NCBI RefSeq assembly: GCF_028280385.1
Contig: NZ_JANQLX010000014.1
Span: forward strand, 124,001 to 188,000
DNA from: Allomuricauda sp.
GTDB taxonomy: Bacteria; Bacteroidota; Bacteroidia; Flavobacteriales; Flavobacteriaceae
DNA length: 64,000 bases
Direction of reading: 5' to 3'
A model generated the notes under the pieces. It ran no database searches. It was not told the DNA's origin and was given only the letters and a program-made list of their open reading frames with translations. Made by a program: the position numbers and the translations under genes. Positions 53,347-62,045 of this stretch are shown here, piece after piece. Position 1 is the first letter of the stretch, and every line of letters starts with the position of its first letter.

Positions 53347-53775
53347 ATGGAAACGGAAACTACTGCTGAAAACCAGAAAGTTAGAACAGCAAAAAAATTG
53401 GAAAAAATGTTCGGCCATATCGATTACAAGAACCCCCCGGAACTATGTCCTGTCCGTGATGTGATGTCCGTAGCCTCCGATCAATGGAGTGCGCTCATTA
53501 TTCTGTGGTTGGGATATTTCCCGGTTTTGCGCTTCAACAAGTTGAAAAAGTTTGTTTACGGAATATCCAACAAGGTGCTCAGCCAGCGCTTGAAAGTCCT
53601 TGAGGCGGATGGTTATATCCAACGAAAAGCCTATCCGGAAGTACCTATTAGGGTAGAGTACAGTTTAACTGAATTTGGACAATCCTATGTGGAAAAATTA
53701 CTCGAGCTTACTGAATGGATGCAGCTGAACAGCCCCAAGGTTTTGGCCAATAGGGAAAAGTATGGATTGGTCTAG
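53347..53775 (+). CDS. HxlR-family (DUF24) winged-helix regulator
   Basis: The 142-residue product is a winged helix-turn-helix protein of the HxlR type: CPVRDVMSVASDQWSALIIL, RFNKLKKFVYGISNKVLSQR, LKVLEADGYIQRKAYPEVPI and RVEYSLTEFGQSYVEKLLEL. Cys34 before the first helix is at the position used for electrophile or redox sensing in some family members. The N-terminal 25 residues are an extension. It is divergent from the alpha/beta hydrolase gene and likely controls it. Its 3' end overlaps the next, convergent gene by 4 bases. Confidence 0.92.
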   Translation: METETTAENQKVRTAKKLEKMFGHIDYKNPPELCPVRDVMSVASDQWSALIILWLGYFPVLRFNKLKKFVYGISNKVLSQRLKVLEADGYIQRKAYPEVPIRVEYSLTEFGQSYVEKLLELTEWMQLNSPKVLANREKYGLV

Positions 53776-54734
53776 TCCTTAAGCCGGTTCCAAATATCGA
53801 TATACATTTTCCATTCCGCACCCACTTTTTTCCAGACCACTACATATTTTCCTTTCCAGTGTGCTACTGGTTCGTTTCCTTTTTGACTACTTCCTTGATA
53901 GTATCCATAGTCATAGGCATAATCGCCAACTATTTGAATTTCCTCGGCATCCATGCTGTGGTTGAGAATCCTGGTTTCCCTGCCCATCTCCCATCTGGAT
54001 TTTATGGCTTCCCTACCTTCAACAATAGGCACGCCTAGGGGCATCAATTTGGCATCTTCGGTGTATAAACGGGCCATGCTATCAAAGTCTTGTTGTACAT
54101 AAGCTATGGAAAATGCTTTGGAGGCCACGCGAATGGCGTCTTCTTCCGCTTGGTTGGAAGATGCGATCTTTCCATTGGAACAGTCAATTTTCCATGTGGG
54201 AAACACCACCGACTCCGTTTTGTCCACCCATTCCCCGGCCCATTGGAATCCTTTGTTATTGATGTCGTAAAAGGTAAGTCGATAGTAGCCATCCATCCCA
54301 TTGGGGGCCTTTTGTTCCCTGTAGAGCACGATTTTGCCTTCCTTGGTCTTCCTTCCTTCCCATGCTGGCAGCACCGTCGTGGGGAATCCTGAACTGTAAT
54401 AATGCACATACCAACGTGTGCTGTCAGGGATAAACTGCCGTATACTTCCCGCATAGGTATTGTCTTTCTTTAATGTCTCGTCCTGTATGGCCAAGCCGTT
54501 CATGATGTATTTAAACCGCCATACCATATCCACGGGCTCTGCCCAGGTTTGGTCCGGTTTTCTGGTGACCGACTTACAATTGCATTCCCCGATCAATGGG
54601 GCAAAATCCATAAGTTCTTTAGGGGCATCTGGATTGGGCAGCCCAAAAGGATGTGCAGCAGAGGGTTCGTAACTGTATTGCGCGTTTAAAAGAAGGGGAA
54701 AAATTACAAGGAAAATACCAGCGATTGTTTTCAT
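53772..54734 (-). CDS. exported protein with C-terminal NTF2-like (SnoaL/DUF4440-type) domain
   Basis: From the ATG at 54734 the product has 320 residues and a signal peptide (MKTIAGIFLVIFPLLLNAQ). The first 200 residues form a beta-rich domain (FKYIMNGLAIQDETLKKDN, STRWYVHYYSSGFPTTVLP, YYRLTFYDINNKGFQWAGEW). The last 120 are an NTF2-like cone (FSIAYVQQDFDSMARLYTED, REAIKSRWEM, KGKYVVVWKKVGAEWKMYID). Two near-adjacent cysteines occur in GECNCKS. Function unknown; such proteins may bind a small hydrophobic ligand. A start 16 codons upstream lacks a clean signal peptide. Confidence 0.8.
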   Translation of the reverse strand: MKTIAGIFLVIFPLLLNAQYSYEPSAAHPFGLPNPDAPKELMDFAPLIGECNCKSVTRKPDQTWAEPVDMVWRFKYIMNGLAIQDETLKKDNTYAGSIRQFIPDSTRWYVHYYSSGFPTTVLPAWEGRKTKEGKIVLYREQKAPNGMDGYYRLTFYDINNKGFQWAGEWVDKTESVVFPTWKIDCSNGKIASSNQAEEDAIRVASKAFSIAYVQQDFDSMARLYTEDAKLMPLGVPIVEGREAIKSRWEMGRETRILNHSMDAEEIQIVGDYAYDYGYYQGSSQKGNEPVAHWKGKYVVVWKKVGAEWKMYIDIWNRLKD

Positions 54735-54809
54735 TGGGTTGGAGTTAGTTTCCTTCAAATTACCCAATTCGGAAAAAGGCAAGTGTTCCTTTAGGAATTA
54801 ATTAACAGC

Positions 54810-55352
54810 TCATTCCCATCCCAACATTAGATATTTGATCTTGGCTCCAGGTGGAATTTGGACAGCTTCCACATTGGCCGCAGTGTACCTAAGATTGGAG
54901 GGGAGTTCTTCTTTGTCTATGGTAAAATATAGATTACTGCCCTTGGGAAATACCACTACACTGTTCAAGGTGGTCACAATCTTTTTCACTCCATAGCTTT
55001 GCTGAATATCCCTAAACGTGCTTTTAAGACCAATGCCCTTATCGGAAATGTAGCGGGAATCAAAGACCCTAATGTTTTCTATGGTAGGAATGCTATCTGA
55101 ATTGGAAGTAAGTGTTAACAAGTGCTTCCCACCTTTTTCATAGATTTTGATTTTTTTGGCCTGAGCCCCCACTTGCAGTTTTGAGGTATCTTGAACAATG
55201 GAATCCTGGGCAAATACCTTTTCTATTTCGCTGGTAACGGTATCCTTGGTCAATGGACCCACAGAGTTTTCCGTGATTATAAAAGTATTGTCCTTTCTAG
55301 CACAGCAGGTCAATAGGAGGCAACCGATGCCAAGCATCAAAATTCTAATCAT
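54810..55352 (-). CDS. lipoprotein of unknown function
   Basis: From the ATG at 55352 the product has 180 residues and a lipoprotein signal (MIRILMLGIGCLLLTCCARK). The mature part is beta-rich (AKKIKIYEKGGKHLLTLTSN, DIQQSYGVKKIVTTLNSVVV, SNLYFTIDKEELPSNLRYTA) without a family I can name; it resembles small periplasmic binding or assembly lipoproteins. A GTG 18 bases upstream is possible. It follows the HerA-like gene closely (18 bases) and is probably cotranscribed. Confidence 0.75.
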   Translation of the reverse strand: MIRILMLGIGCLLLTCCARKDNTFIITENSVGPLTKDTVTSEIEKVFAQDSIVQDTSKLQVGAQAKKIKIYEKGGKHLLTLTSNSDSIPTIENIRVFDSRYISDKGIGLKSTFRDIQQSYGVKKIVTTLNSVVVFPKGSNLYFTIDKEELPSNLRYTAANVEAVQIPPGAKIKYLMLGWE

Positions 55353-55370
55353 GGGTATACGATCTATCAC

Positions 55371-56885
55371 TTATCGAATCACTTTCTTTAAAACGCCTAG
55401 TACCCCTCGAATAAACGTGGCACTTGTAAGTACTTTGACCACAGGGTTCATCCGGGTACTTCTTCTGCTTGTCGTCCTTCTTCTTGAAGAGGTGGCCTTG
55501 CGTTCTTCTTCTTTTTCAGCCTCTTTTTGCGCTTTTTCTATTTTTTCATTGAGAATTTCATAGGCACTTTCGCGATCAATGTCCTCATTGTATTTCTTGA
55601 CCAACTTGGATTTCCCTATGGCTTCTTCCAATTCTGATTGCGTGAGCACGTCCATTCTGCTCATGGGCGCACGCAACAAGGTGGCAGCAAGGGGAGTGGG
55701 TCTACCCTTTTCATCCAAAGCGGAAATAAGGGCTTCACCAATTCCCAAAGAGGTCAAAACTTCTTTGGTGTCATAAAACTCTGAAATGGGATAGTTTTCC
55801 GCAGTTAGTTTTATGGCCTTTCGGTCCTTTGCCGTGAAAGCGCGAAGCGCATGCTGTACTTTAAGGCCCAATTGGGCAAGCACATCATCCGGGACATCCG
55901 TTGGGTTTTGGGTCACAAAATACAATCCTATTCCTTTGGATCGGATAAGTTTTACAATGCTTTCAATTTGGTCCAATAGCGCCTTGGAGGCTTCCTTGAA
56001 AATCAAATGTGCTTCATCTATAAACAGAATCAATTCAGGTCGGTCGCTATCTCCCTGTTCCGGGAAGGTAGCATAGATTTCCGCCAATAGACTCAACATA
56101 AAGGTTGAGAATAATTTGGGCCTATCCTGAATATCGGTCAACCGGATGATGTTGATATAGCCGCGACCATCCTCATCTATCCGCACCAAGTCCTCCACAT
56201 CAAAAGATTTTTCTCCAAAGAAAAGCTCGGCGCCCTGCTGTTCCAATTCAATGATTTTTCTGAGAATGGTACCCGTGGAACTTGTGGAAATGCGGCCGTA
56301 AGCTGACTGGAACTCTTTTTTTCCTTCGCCGGTGGCGTATTGCAGTACTTTCTTGAAGTCCTTTAGGTCAAGTAACGGCAGTTTGTTGTCATCGCAATAT
56401 TTGAACACTACAGCGACGATACCTTCTTGGGTGACGGTCAAATCCAGGATTCTACTAAGAAGTACGGGTCCAAATTCAGACACCGTGGCCCGCAGTCTAA
56501 CTCCATCCTGTTCGGAAAGGGATAAAATTTCCACTGGGAATCCACTGGCCTCGAAAGGGAGTCCAATTTTTTCATGGCGCTCATCAATCTTCGGATGGCC
56601 AGGACTTGGTTGTGCAATGCCACTAAGGTCGCCTTTTAGGTCCATCAGAAGAACAGGGATACCCTTATCAGAAAGATTTTCGGAAATAACCTGTAAAGTC
56701 TTGGTTTTTCCGGTACCCGTCGCCCCGGCAATCAATCCATGGCGGTTAAGAGTTTTTAGCGGGACTTTGACAAATGCATTGGTCACCGCCTCCCCATCCA
56801 ACATGGCAGCTCCCATGGTGATGAAATCTCCTTTGGTGGTATATCCTTTTTCAATGTGTTCGAAGAATTTTTCCCTGCTGCCCAT
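55371..56885 (-). CDS. HerA-like ATPase (DUF853, YjgR type)
   Basis: The 504-residue product is a FtsK/HerA-superfamily ATPase. Walker A is GATGTGKT at residues 54-61 in HGLIAGATGTGKTKTLQV. Walker B is PELILFIDEAHLIFKEASKA in the middle of the chain, with LYFVTQNPTDVPDDVLAQLG as the following motif with sensor Gln. The C-terminal part is a charged coiled coil (EKIEKAQKEAEKEEERKATS), a Ser/Arg-rich stretch, and a final hydrophobic helix. The role of DUF853 proteins is unsettled; DNA or protein translocation is suggested by the fold only. No NurA-like nuclease is adjacent. Confidence 0.92.
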   Translation of the reverse strand: MGSREKFFEHIEKGYTTKGDFITMGAAMLDGEAVTNAFVKVPLKTLNRHGLIAGATGTGKTKTLQVISENLSDKGIPVLLMDLKGDLSGIAQPSPGHPKIDERHEKIGLPFEASGFPVEILSLSEQDGVRLRATVSEFGPVLLSRILDLTVTQEGIVAVVFKYCDDNKLPLLDLKDFKKVLQYATGEGKKEFQSAYGRISTSSTGTILRKIIELEQQGAELFFGEKSFDVEDLVRIDEDGRGYINIIRLTDIQDRPKLFSTFMLSLLAEIYATFPEQGDSDRPELILFIDEAHLIFKEASKALLDQIESIVKLIRSKGIGLYFVTQNPTDVPDDVLAQLGLKVQHALRAFTAKDRKAIKLTAENYPISEFYDTKEVLTSLGIGEALISALDEKGRPTPLAATLLRAPMSRMDVLTQSELEEAIGKSKLVKKYNEDIDRESAYEILNEKIEKAQKEAEKEEERKATSSRRRTTSRRSTRMNPVVKVLTSATFIRGVLGVLKKVIR

Positions 56886-56901
56886 GTGTTGCTATTTCGG
56901 A

Positions 56902-56932
56902 TAAAAATAGGGTAATTTTAAGCAAAAGCAAA
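56902..56932 (-). promoter_or_regulatory. promoter of the HerA-like gene
   Basis: On the minus strand TTTG (56929-56932) is followed after 19 bases by TATTTTTA (56902-56909), one mismatch from TAnnTTTG. The spacing is within the range of Bacteroidota promoters. The start codon is 17 bases further. Confidence 0.45.
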
Positions 56933-57109
56933 CCACGACCCCTGAACAATTCATATGGTTTCATCCATAACCACGGATTGGGTGAAGGTGGCCAGTTGGG
57001 CCTTGTTTACCAATGCAACGGGATGTGGTGCCTAAAAAATTGCTTGTTCGAAAATAACAGAGGACAATTAGGCAGTTGGTCCGGTAATCTGTTAGAAACT
57101 CCCCATTAA

Positions 57110-57141
57110 TTTGGTTGGGGCGCAATGTTTTTTTAGCTTTT
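57110..57141 (+). promoter_or_regulatory. promoter of the T9SS-secreted lectin gene
   Basis: TTTG (57110-57113), 20 bases, then TAGCTTTT (57134-57141), one mismatch from TAnnTTTG, 37 bases before the start. The remaining 293-base spacer from 56886 shows no gene. Confidence 0.45.
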
Positions 57142-57178
57142 CACCTTAACGCAGTTCCAATCTGGATAAATACTTTAA

Positions 57179-59719
57179 ATGCTCCCGTTCCTAAAGAGAA
57201 TATTACCCTATTTCACCTTGCGTTGGTCCATGGCAGGTGTGCTATTGGGTCTAATGGGATATTCGGGGCAAGCGCAAACCGATTTACCACCCGTGGTTAC
57301 CGCCGTTGGGGATTTTGTTTACTGTCCCTTGACCACCACACCCATAGTTACCTCATTTAATATCACGGACCCTGACGATACCGAAATTGATGCCTTTTTT
57401 GTTCAAATTTCAGTGGGGTACGAACGGAATACGGACAGATTGACCTTAACGGGAAACCATCCCAACATTACAACTTCATGGGATGCGATTCAGGGTAAAC
57501 TTACTATTAGGGGTCCTGGTGGTGGGCCGGTGCAATACACCGACTTGATTCCTGCGATATACGATTTGGAATTTGAAAGCACATCCGTAACTCCCCAAGC
57601 TTCAAAACAATTTTCATTGACCATTGGTTCGGCCAATTACTTGCCCCAAACGGGACACTATTATGAGTTTGTTCCCTTGGTGGGTATCACCTGGAATAAT
57701 GCTCGTGTAGCAGCTGAGAATCGGACTTTTTTCGGTTTACAGGGGTATTTGGCAACCATTACATCTGTAGAGGAAGCCCGTTTAAGTGGGGAGCAAGCAG
57801 CCGGTACAGGTTGGATTGGCGGTAGTGATGCCGCCCAGGAAGGAAGATGGATTTGGGTAACAGGTCCAGAAGCAGGCACTGTATTTTGGAATGGGGGAGT
57901 AAGCGGGAGTTCCCCAACGTTTGCTTTTTGGAATATTGCGGAGCCCAATAACCTTCCCACAGGTTCTGGAGATGAGGATTATGCCCATGTGACCAGCCCA
58001 AACATAGGGGTTCCTGGATCATGGAACGATTTGCCCAATGAAGGGGCATCCTCTGGGGACTATCAACCCAAGGGTTACATGGTGGAGTATGGTGGTTTGC
58101 CAGGAGATCCGGTATTGCAACTTTCGGCAAGTACCAATATGGTAACCCCAGTGGTGGTAAGCACCCAGGAAAATAGTAGATGTGGCGATGGCAGCACGGT
58201 CTTGGAGGCCACAGTGGTTTATGGCGATGCACTGTGGTTTGACGAAAATGATAATCTGCTTTTTACAGGGCCCTCGTTTACAACACCGCCATTGACCCAG
58301 TCCACAACCTATTATGTTTTGGCCTCACAAAATGGATGCACAAACGGCATAAAGGTTCCCGTGCAGGCCACGGTCAATTCCCTTCCCATAATTGATGACA
58401 ATATTGTGTTTAGAAATTGCGATGAAGATGGGGTATCCGATGGGTTTACCGATTTCAACCTTCATGAGATAACCCCCTTGGTCACTTTGGGGGATTCCAA
58501 TCTTACAGTGAGTTATCACCCTAGTCGTTTGGATGCAGAAAATAACACCGGTCAGCTGAATGAACTTCCATATAACAATATGGCAGGCGGAACCATCTAT
58601 GCAAGGGCATGGAACAACTTCGGTTGTGCCCTGGTTTCCGAAATTACGCTGGATGTTTCCACAACAGCATTTCCGCCCAACTTTATGGCCACCCTAGAGG
58701 AATGCGATAACGACGAGCAGGATGGTTTTTATTCTTTTCTGTTGGATGCGGCTATTCCAGATGTGCTGGCGCAATTCCCAGTAGGACAAAACCTCACGGT
58801 TGCATTTTACAAAAATCTGGACGATGCCGTTTTGGAGCAAAATGCTATTTCTGGAACAACCGGCTATGTAAACGAAACTGCATTTACCCAAGTGTTGTAT
58901 ATACGGGTTGAAAATCTGGATAATGGCAATTGTGTTGGCATTGGACCTTATTTACAACTGCAGGTATTGCCCTTGGTGGATTTTGATCTTTTGGACACGG
59001 AATTGATACTCTGTGACGGCTCCGAAGTGGAGGCAGGGGTGGCCAATCAGGCAGGTGATTATCAGTATGAATGGAGGGATGGGGACGGAACCTTGATTGG
59101 CTACGATGCCTTTGTTTCCATTGATGCACCAGGCAGATACTCTGTGGTAGCCATATCGGAATTTGGATGTCTTTCACCAGTTCAGGAAGTACATGTGGAA
59201 CTTTCAGCCGCCCCGGTTTTGACCAACGAATTGATAGCCGTGGAGGATGCAGGGAGCATCAATACCATCACTGTTTTGGATGAAGGGCAGAATTTGGGTC
59301 GGGGAAACTATGAATATGCTTTGGACAGCCCTTTCGGGCCCTATCAGGATAGTCCTGTTTTTGTGGATATAGAACCCGGTCTTCATGTGCTTTATGCTAG
59401 CGATAAAAATGGATGCGGAGCGGACCAAATTACTGTTGGAGTGGTGGGTATTCCCAAATTCATGACCCCCAACAATGATCAAACCAACGATACCCTTTCC
59501 ATTTTAGGTCTTACTCCCGGTGACTATAGTAGTGCCTCCTTGGTTATCATGGACAGATACGGCAAGCTATTGGCTCAAATGGATGCCTTTGAATCGGCTT
59601 GGAATGGCGAATACAATGGAGTGCCCCTACCTGCTTCAGATTATTGGTATATCCTGAATTTAGTGGACTCAGAGGGAAAGGAACACCGGAGAACCGGGCA
59701 TTTTAGTTTAAAGCGTTAG
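57179..59719 (+). CDS. T9SS type B secreted protein with C-type lectin domain
   Basis: The 846-residue product has a signal peptide (cleavage after GYSGQAQ) and a cadherin-like stretch (VTSFNITDPDDTEIDAFFVQ). A C-type lectin-like domain lies at residues about 160-305: YYEFVPLVGITWNNARVAAE, YLATITSVEEARL, GTGWIGGSDAAQEGRWIWVT, FAFWNIAEPNN, SWNDLPNEG, YMVEYGG. Several Ig-like adhesin modules follow. The C-terminal 85 residues are a gliding-type (type B) sorting domain: IPKFMTPNNDQTNDTLSILG, VIMDRYGKLLAQMDAFES, ADYWYILNLVDSEGKEHRRT, ending FSLKR. It is therefore exported by the type IX system to the surface or medium and probably binds glycans or cells. Confidence 0.92.
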   Translation: MLPFLKRILPYFTLRWSMAGVLLGLMGYSGQAQTDLPPVVTAVGDFVYCPLTTTPIVTSFNITDPDDTEIDAFFVQISVGYERNTDRLTLTGNHPNITTSWDAIQGKLTIRGPGGGPVQYTDLIPAIYDLEFESTSVTPQASKQFSLTIGSANYLPQTGHYYEFVPLVGITWNNARVAAENRTFFGLQGYLATITSVEEARLSGEQAAGTGWIGGSDAAQEGRWIWVTGPEAGTVFWNGGVSGSSPTFAFWNIAEPNNLPTGSGDEDYAHVTSPNIGVPGSWNDLPNEGASSGDYQPKGYMVEYGGLPGDPVLQLSASTNMVTPVVVSTQENSRCGDGSTVLEATVVYGDALWFDENDNLLFTGPSFTTPPLTQSTTYYVLASQNGCTNGIKVPVQATVNSLPIIDDNIVFRNCDEDGVSDGFTDFNLHEITPLVTLGDSNLTVSYHPSRLDAENNTGQLNELPYNNMAGGTIYARAWNNFGCALVSEITLDVSTTAFPPNFMATLEECDNDEQDGFYSFLLDAAIPDVLAQFPVGQNLTVAFYKNLDDAVLEQNAISGTTGYVNETAFTQVLYIRVENLDNGNCVGIGPYLQLQVLPLVDFDLLDTELILCDGSEVEAGVANQAGDYQYEWRDGDGTLIGYDAFVSIDAPGRYSVVAISEFGCLSPVQEVHVELSAAPVLTNELIAVEDAGSINTITVLDEGQNLGRGNYEYALDSPFGPYQDSPVFVDIEPGLHVLYASDKNGCGADQITVGVVGIPKFMTPNNDQTNDTLSILGLTPGDYSSASLVIMDRYGKLLAQMDAFESAWNGEYNGVPLPASDYWYILNLVDSEGKEHRRTGHFSLKR

Positions 59720-59746
59720 TGCGATATTTCTTGGACACGGAAGTAT

Positions 59747-59754
59747 TATCTTTG
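59747..59754 (+). promoter_or_regulatory. queE promoter, -7 box touching the start codon
   Basis: TATCTTTG is an exact TAnnTTTG match ending 4 bases before the ATG at 59759. Transcription would begin at about that ATG, so the mRNA would be leaderless, or translation starts at the ATG at 59777. Confidence 0.5.
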
Positions 59755-59758
59755 CCCA

Positions 59759-60391
59759 ATGGCTACAGCAGCAGTAATGCAATTGGTGGATAAGGGGGAG
59801 ATGCTCCCATTGATGGAAGAATTCTATACCATTCAAGGGGAAGGTTACCATAAAGGCACCGCCGCTTACTTTATTAGGGTAGGGGGCTGCGATGTAGGTT
59901 GCCATTGGTGTGATGTAAAGGAAAGTTGGAATGCCGAAACACATCCACCCACCGCAATTGAAAGCATCGCCAAAAATGCAGCAACCTATTCGGATACCAT
60001 TGTGGTAACAGGGGGGGAACCGCTTATGTGGGATATGGGTCCACTTACTACAGCCTTAAAATCCAGAAACCTCAATACCCATATTGAAACTTCCGGAGCG
60101 TACCCTTTAACCGGGGAATGGGACTGGATATGCCTTTCACCCAAGAAGAACAAGTTGCCACAGGAAGAGGTCTATGCAGTAGCAGATGAATTAAAGGTCA
60201 TTGTTTACAACAAACACGATTTTGTCTTTGCAGAGGAACAGGCGGCCAAAGTTGGCCAAGACTGTATACTCTACCTGCAACCTGAATGGAGTGTTAGGGA
60301 AAAAATGGTTCCGCTTATCGTGGATTTTGTAATGCAAAACCCCCAATGGAAAATCTCCTTGCAGACCCACAAGTACTTGAATATACCCTAA
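59759..60391 (+). CDS. queE: 7-carboxy-7-deazaguanine synthase
   Basis: QueE is a radical SAM enzyme making 7-carboxy-7-deazaguanine for queuosine. The 210-residue product has FYTIQGEGYHKGTAAYFIRV, then the iron-sulphur cysteines 44, 48 and 51 in GGCDVGCHWCDVKESW (CxxxCxxC), and the SAM-binding TIVVTGGEPLMWD, THIETSGAYP and DWICLSPKKNK. The end LQTHKYLNIP is typical. Motif spacing is that of QueE. Translation may begin at 59759 on a leaderless mRNA or at the ATG at 59777, because the promoter box is so close. It is convergent with the metalloprotease gene. Confidence 0.95.
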   Translation: MATAAVMQLVDKGEMLPLMEEFYTIQGEGYHKGTAAYFIRVGGCDVGCHWCDVKESWNAETHPPTAIESIAKNAATYSDTIVVTGGEPLMWDMGPLTTALKSRNLNTHIETSGAYPLTGEWDWICLSPKKNKLPQEEVYAVADELKVIVYNKHDFVFAEEQAAKVGQDCILYLQPEWSVREKMVPLIVDFVMQNPQWKISLQTHKYLNIP

Positions 60392-60415
60392 TCTTTTTGA
60401 TTCGTTTTTCGAGGA

Positions 60416-61213
60416 TTACCTACCTCCATTGTTTTGAAGGTCCAGAATGCATTGGGGACCCAATTGAGGTATGGCGGCAAGTCCCTTGGACACATTGCTT
60501 TCCAAAATTTTCATTGTTGGTCCCCCAAACTCAAGTTCTGCACGCATGAGGCAACCTGACACATTGCAATGGTTGGGAGCTGAGGGGTCTTCGTGTTCGT
60601 TCACTTGCTCGGTACCTAAATCCACCAAGCCCATAAGGTGCCCAAATTCGTGGTGAAGGGTAGAGGTCTCAATCTCCGTTACGGTCACAAAATTGCTCTG
60701 GGAAGCTAAATCTCTTATTGTAGACTCATAGATGACCATCGAGGTGTTCCTGTACACTGCTCCCAAGGTTACCAAACCTTCGTCCAAATCATCCCCATCA
60801 GAAGGGGCGTCGGAGAAAAAGATATAAACAGCTAGTATGGTGCCATCGTTGTAAGCCGTTCTGTTCTCTTGTTCCAAGTCATCAATTTCCTCTATGGTCA
60901 AACTTTCCTTGTTAGGGGAGGGAATGCTCTTATAGTCAAAGACGAAATTTGATTTAAAGGTCCTTTCCCTGATAAAATTTTCAAAATTGGCAATGGTACC
61001 TGGTTGTGGCCTAAATCCTTCCACATATGCAATTTCAAATAGAATGCGGTCATAATTGTCATTGGAAAGAATATCGTTGGCCGAAGAACCGGTAGCCTGA
61101 AGATTAGGGGTTCTATCAATATTGTCATCCGGAGGAGTTGTGCCGGAGTCCTTGGAACATCCCAAAAGAATGGCAAAACCCATTAATGTGTACAAAGCAA
61201 TTTTCTTTTTCAT
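60416..61213 (-). CDS. metzincin-type metalloprotease lipoprotein
   Basis: The 265-residue product is a lipoprotein (MKKKIALYTLMGFAILLGCS, Cys19). The zinc site HEFGHLMGLVD at residues 188-198 matches the metzincin pattern HExxHxxGxxD. A Met-turn candidate is CLMRAELEFG, about 25 residues later. The first 40 mature residues are a Thr/Pro/Asp-rich linker. Similar proteins are annotated as membrane metalloproteases in flavobacteria; substrate unknown. It is convergent with queE. Confidence 0.85.
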   Translation of the reverse strand: MKKKIALYTLMGFAILLGCSKDSGTTPPDDNIDRTPNLQATGSSANDILSNDNYDRILFEIAYVEGFRPQPGTIANFENFIRERTFKSNFVFDYKSIPSPNKESLTIEEIDDLEQENRTAYNDGTILAVYIFFSDAPSDGDDLDEGLVTLGAVYRNTSMVIYESTIRDLASQSNFVTVTEIETSTLHHEFGHLMGLVDLGTEQVNEHEDPSAPNHCNVSGCLMRAELEFGGPTMKILESNVSKGLAAIPQLGPQCILDLQNNGGR

Positions 61214-61256
61214 GATAGAAGGCGTATTTACATTAAACGTCTCAATGCAATTTCTA

Positions 61257-61967
61257 TTATTTCTGTAGTGTAAGTTTAGCTAAATAGTCGTAATGATTTC
61301 CCTCACTTACAAGACTGCAATCCAGATTGTTGGCGCTACAGGCGTTTTGCAAGGTACCAAAATCAAGATAAAGCCATGGAAATGGTGTCCCCTTTTCCCC
61401 TTTATACTCCAAGGTAAAGGTAACTTCCCCATAATACCTCCCATTATCCGGAATCCAATAGCCGCCATCCTCATCTTGGTCAAACATGTAAATAATATCA
61501 CTGGAGTCCAAAAGGATTTGCCCTTCGGGCGACAAAAGCGATTTCAAATGGGATAAAAACATGTCCAGATTGACTAGGGTACCGGCGAGCCCAATGCCAT
61601 TCATAAGCAGGAGTATAGTGTCGAATGTTCCATCGGAAAACTCTATGATATCGGCATTGACCGTTGTTTCCACACCCCTGGATCTGCAAACTTCAATAGC
61701 CCCTTTGGAGACATCCAGGGCCACGGTCTGAATCCCTTTGTTTTGAAGGTAAAGAGCATGGCTTCCCGCTCCGCAACCAACATCCAATACACGTCCGTGG
61801 GCGAGTTCAAGGGCATGTTGTTCCAGTGTGGGCATTTCATCAAAATTCCGGAAGAGGTAAGGCACGGGAATGTGATCTTCCTCATCCAAGGACGAATAGG
61901 TTTTGATGTCCTCAGAGTAGTTTCCAGATTGAAAATCCAGTAGTGCACTGCCGAATATATCTGCCAT
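61257..61967 (-). CDS. class I SAM-dependent methyltransferase
   Basis: From the ATG at 61967 the product has 236 residues (MADIFGSALLDFQSGNYSED). Motif I is RVLDVGCGAGSHALYLQNKG near residue 60, followed by TVALDVSKGAIEVCRSRGVE (motif II acidic residue) and FDTILLLMNGIGLAGTLVNL (motif IV). The C-terminal half is a small substrate domain (YYGEVTFTLEYKGEKGTPFP). Substrate unknown. A GTG 18 bases upstream is possible. It is divergent from the YkgJ-type gene; a small TCCCAC/GTGGGA inverted repeat lies between them. Confidence 0.9.
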   Translation of the reverse strand: MADIFGSALLDFQSGNYSEDIKTYSSLDEEDHIPVPYLFRNFDEMPTLEQHALELAHGRVLDVGCGAGSHALYLQNKGIQTVALDVSKGAIEVCRSRGVETTVNADIIEFSDGTFDTILLLMNGIGLAGTLVNLDMFLSHLKSLLSPEGQILLDSSDIIYMFDQDEDGGYWIPDNGRYYGEVTFTLEYKGEKGTPFPWLYLDFGTLQNACSANNLDCSLVSEGNHYDYLAKLTLQK

Positions 61968-61979
61968 GTAAACAATAAC

Positions 61980-61995
61980 TCCCACAAAAGTGGGA
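61980..61995. promoter_or_regulatory. inverted repeat between divergent genes
   Basis: TCCCAC (61980-61985) and GTGGGA (61990-61995) are perfectly complementary around AAAA. It lies 13 bases upstream of the methyltransferase start and could be an operator or a leader hairpin. Confidence 0.35.
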
Positions 61996-62033
61996 CTTTA
62001 ATCGGAATAAAAGGTTTAATGAAAACGGTTTTT

Positions 62034-62041
62034 TAAGTTTG
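62034..62041 (+). promoter_or_regulatory. promoter -7 box of the YkgJ-type gene, touching the start codon
   Basis: TAAGTTTG is an exact TAnnTTTG match ending 4 bases before the ATG at 62046, the same spacing as at queE, which suggests a leaderless mRNA. Confidence 0.45.
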
Positions 62042-62045
62042 TTCC

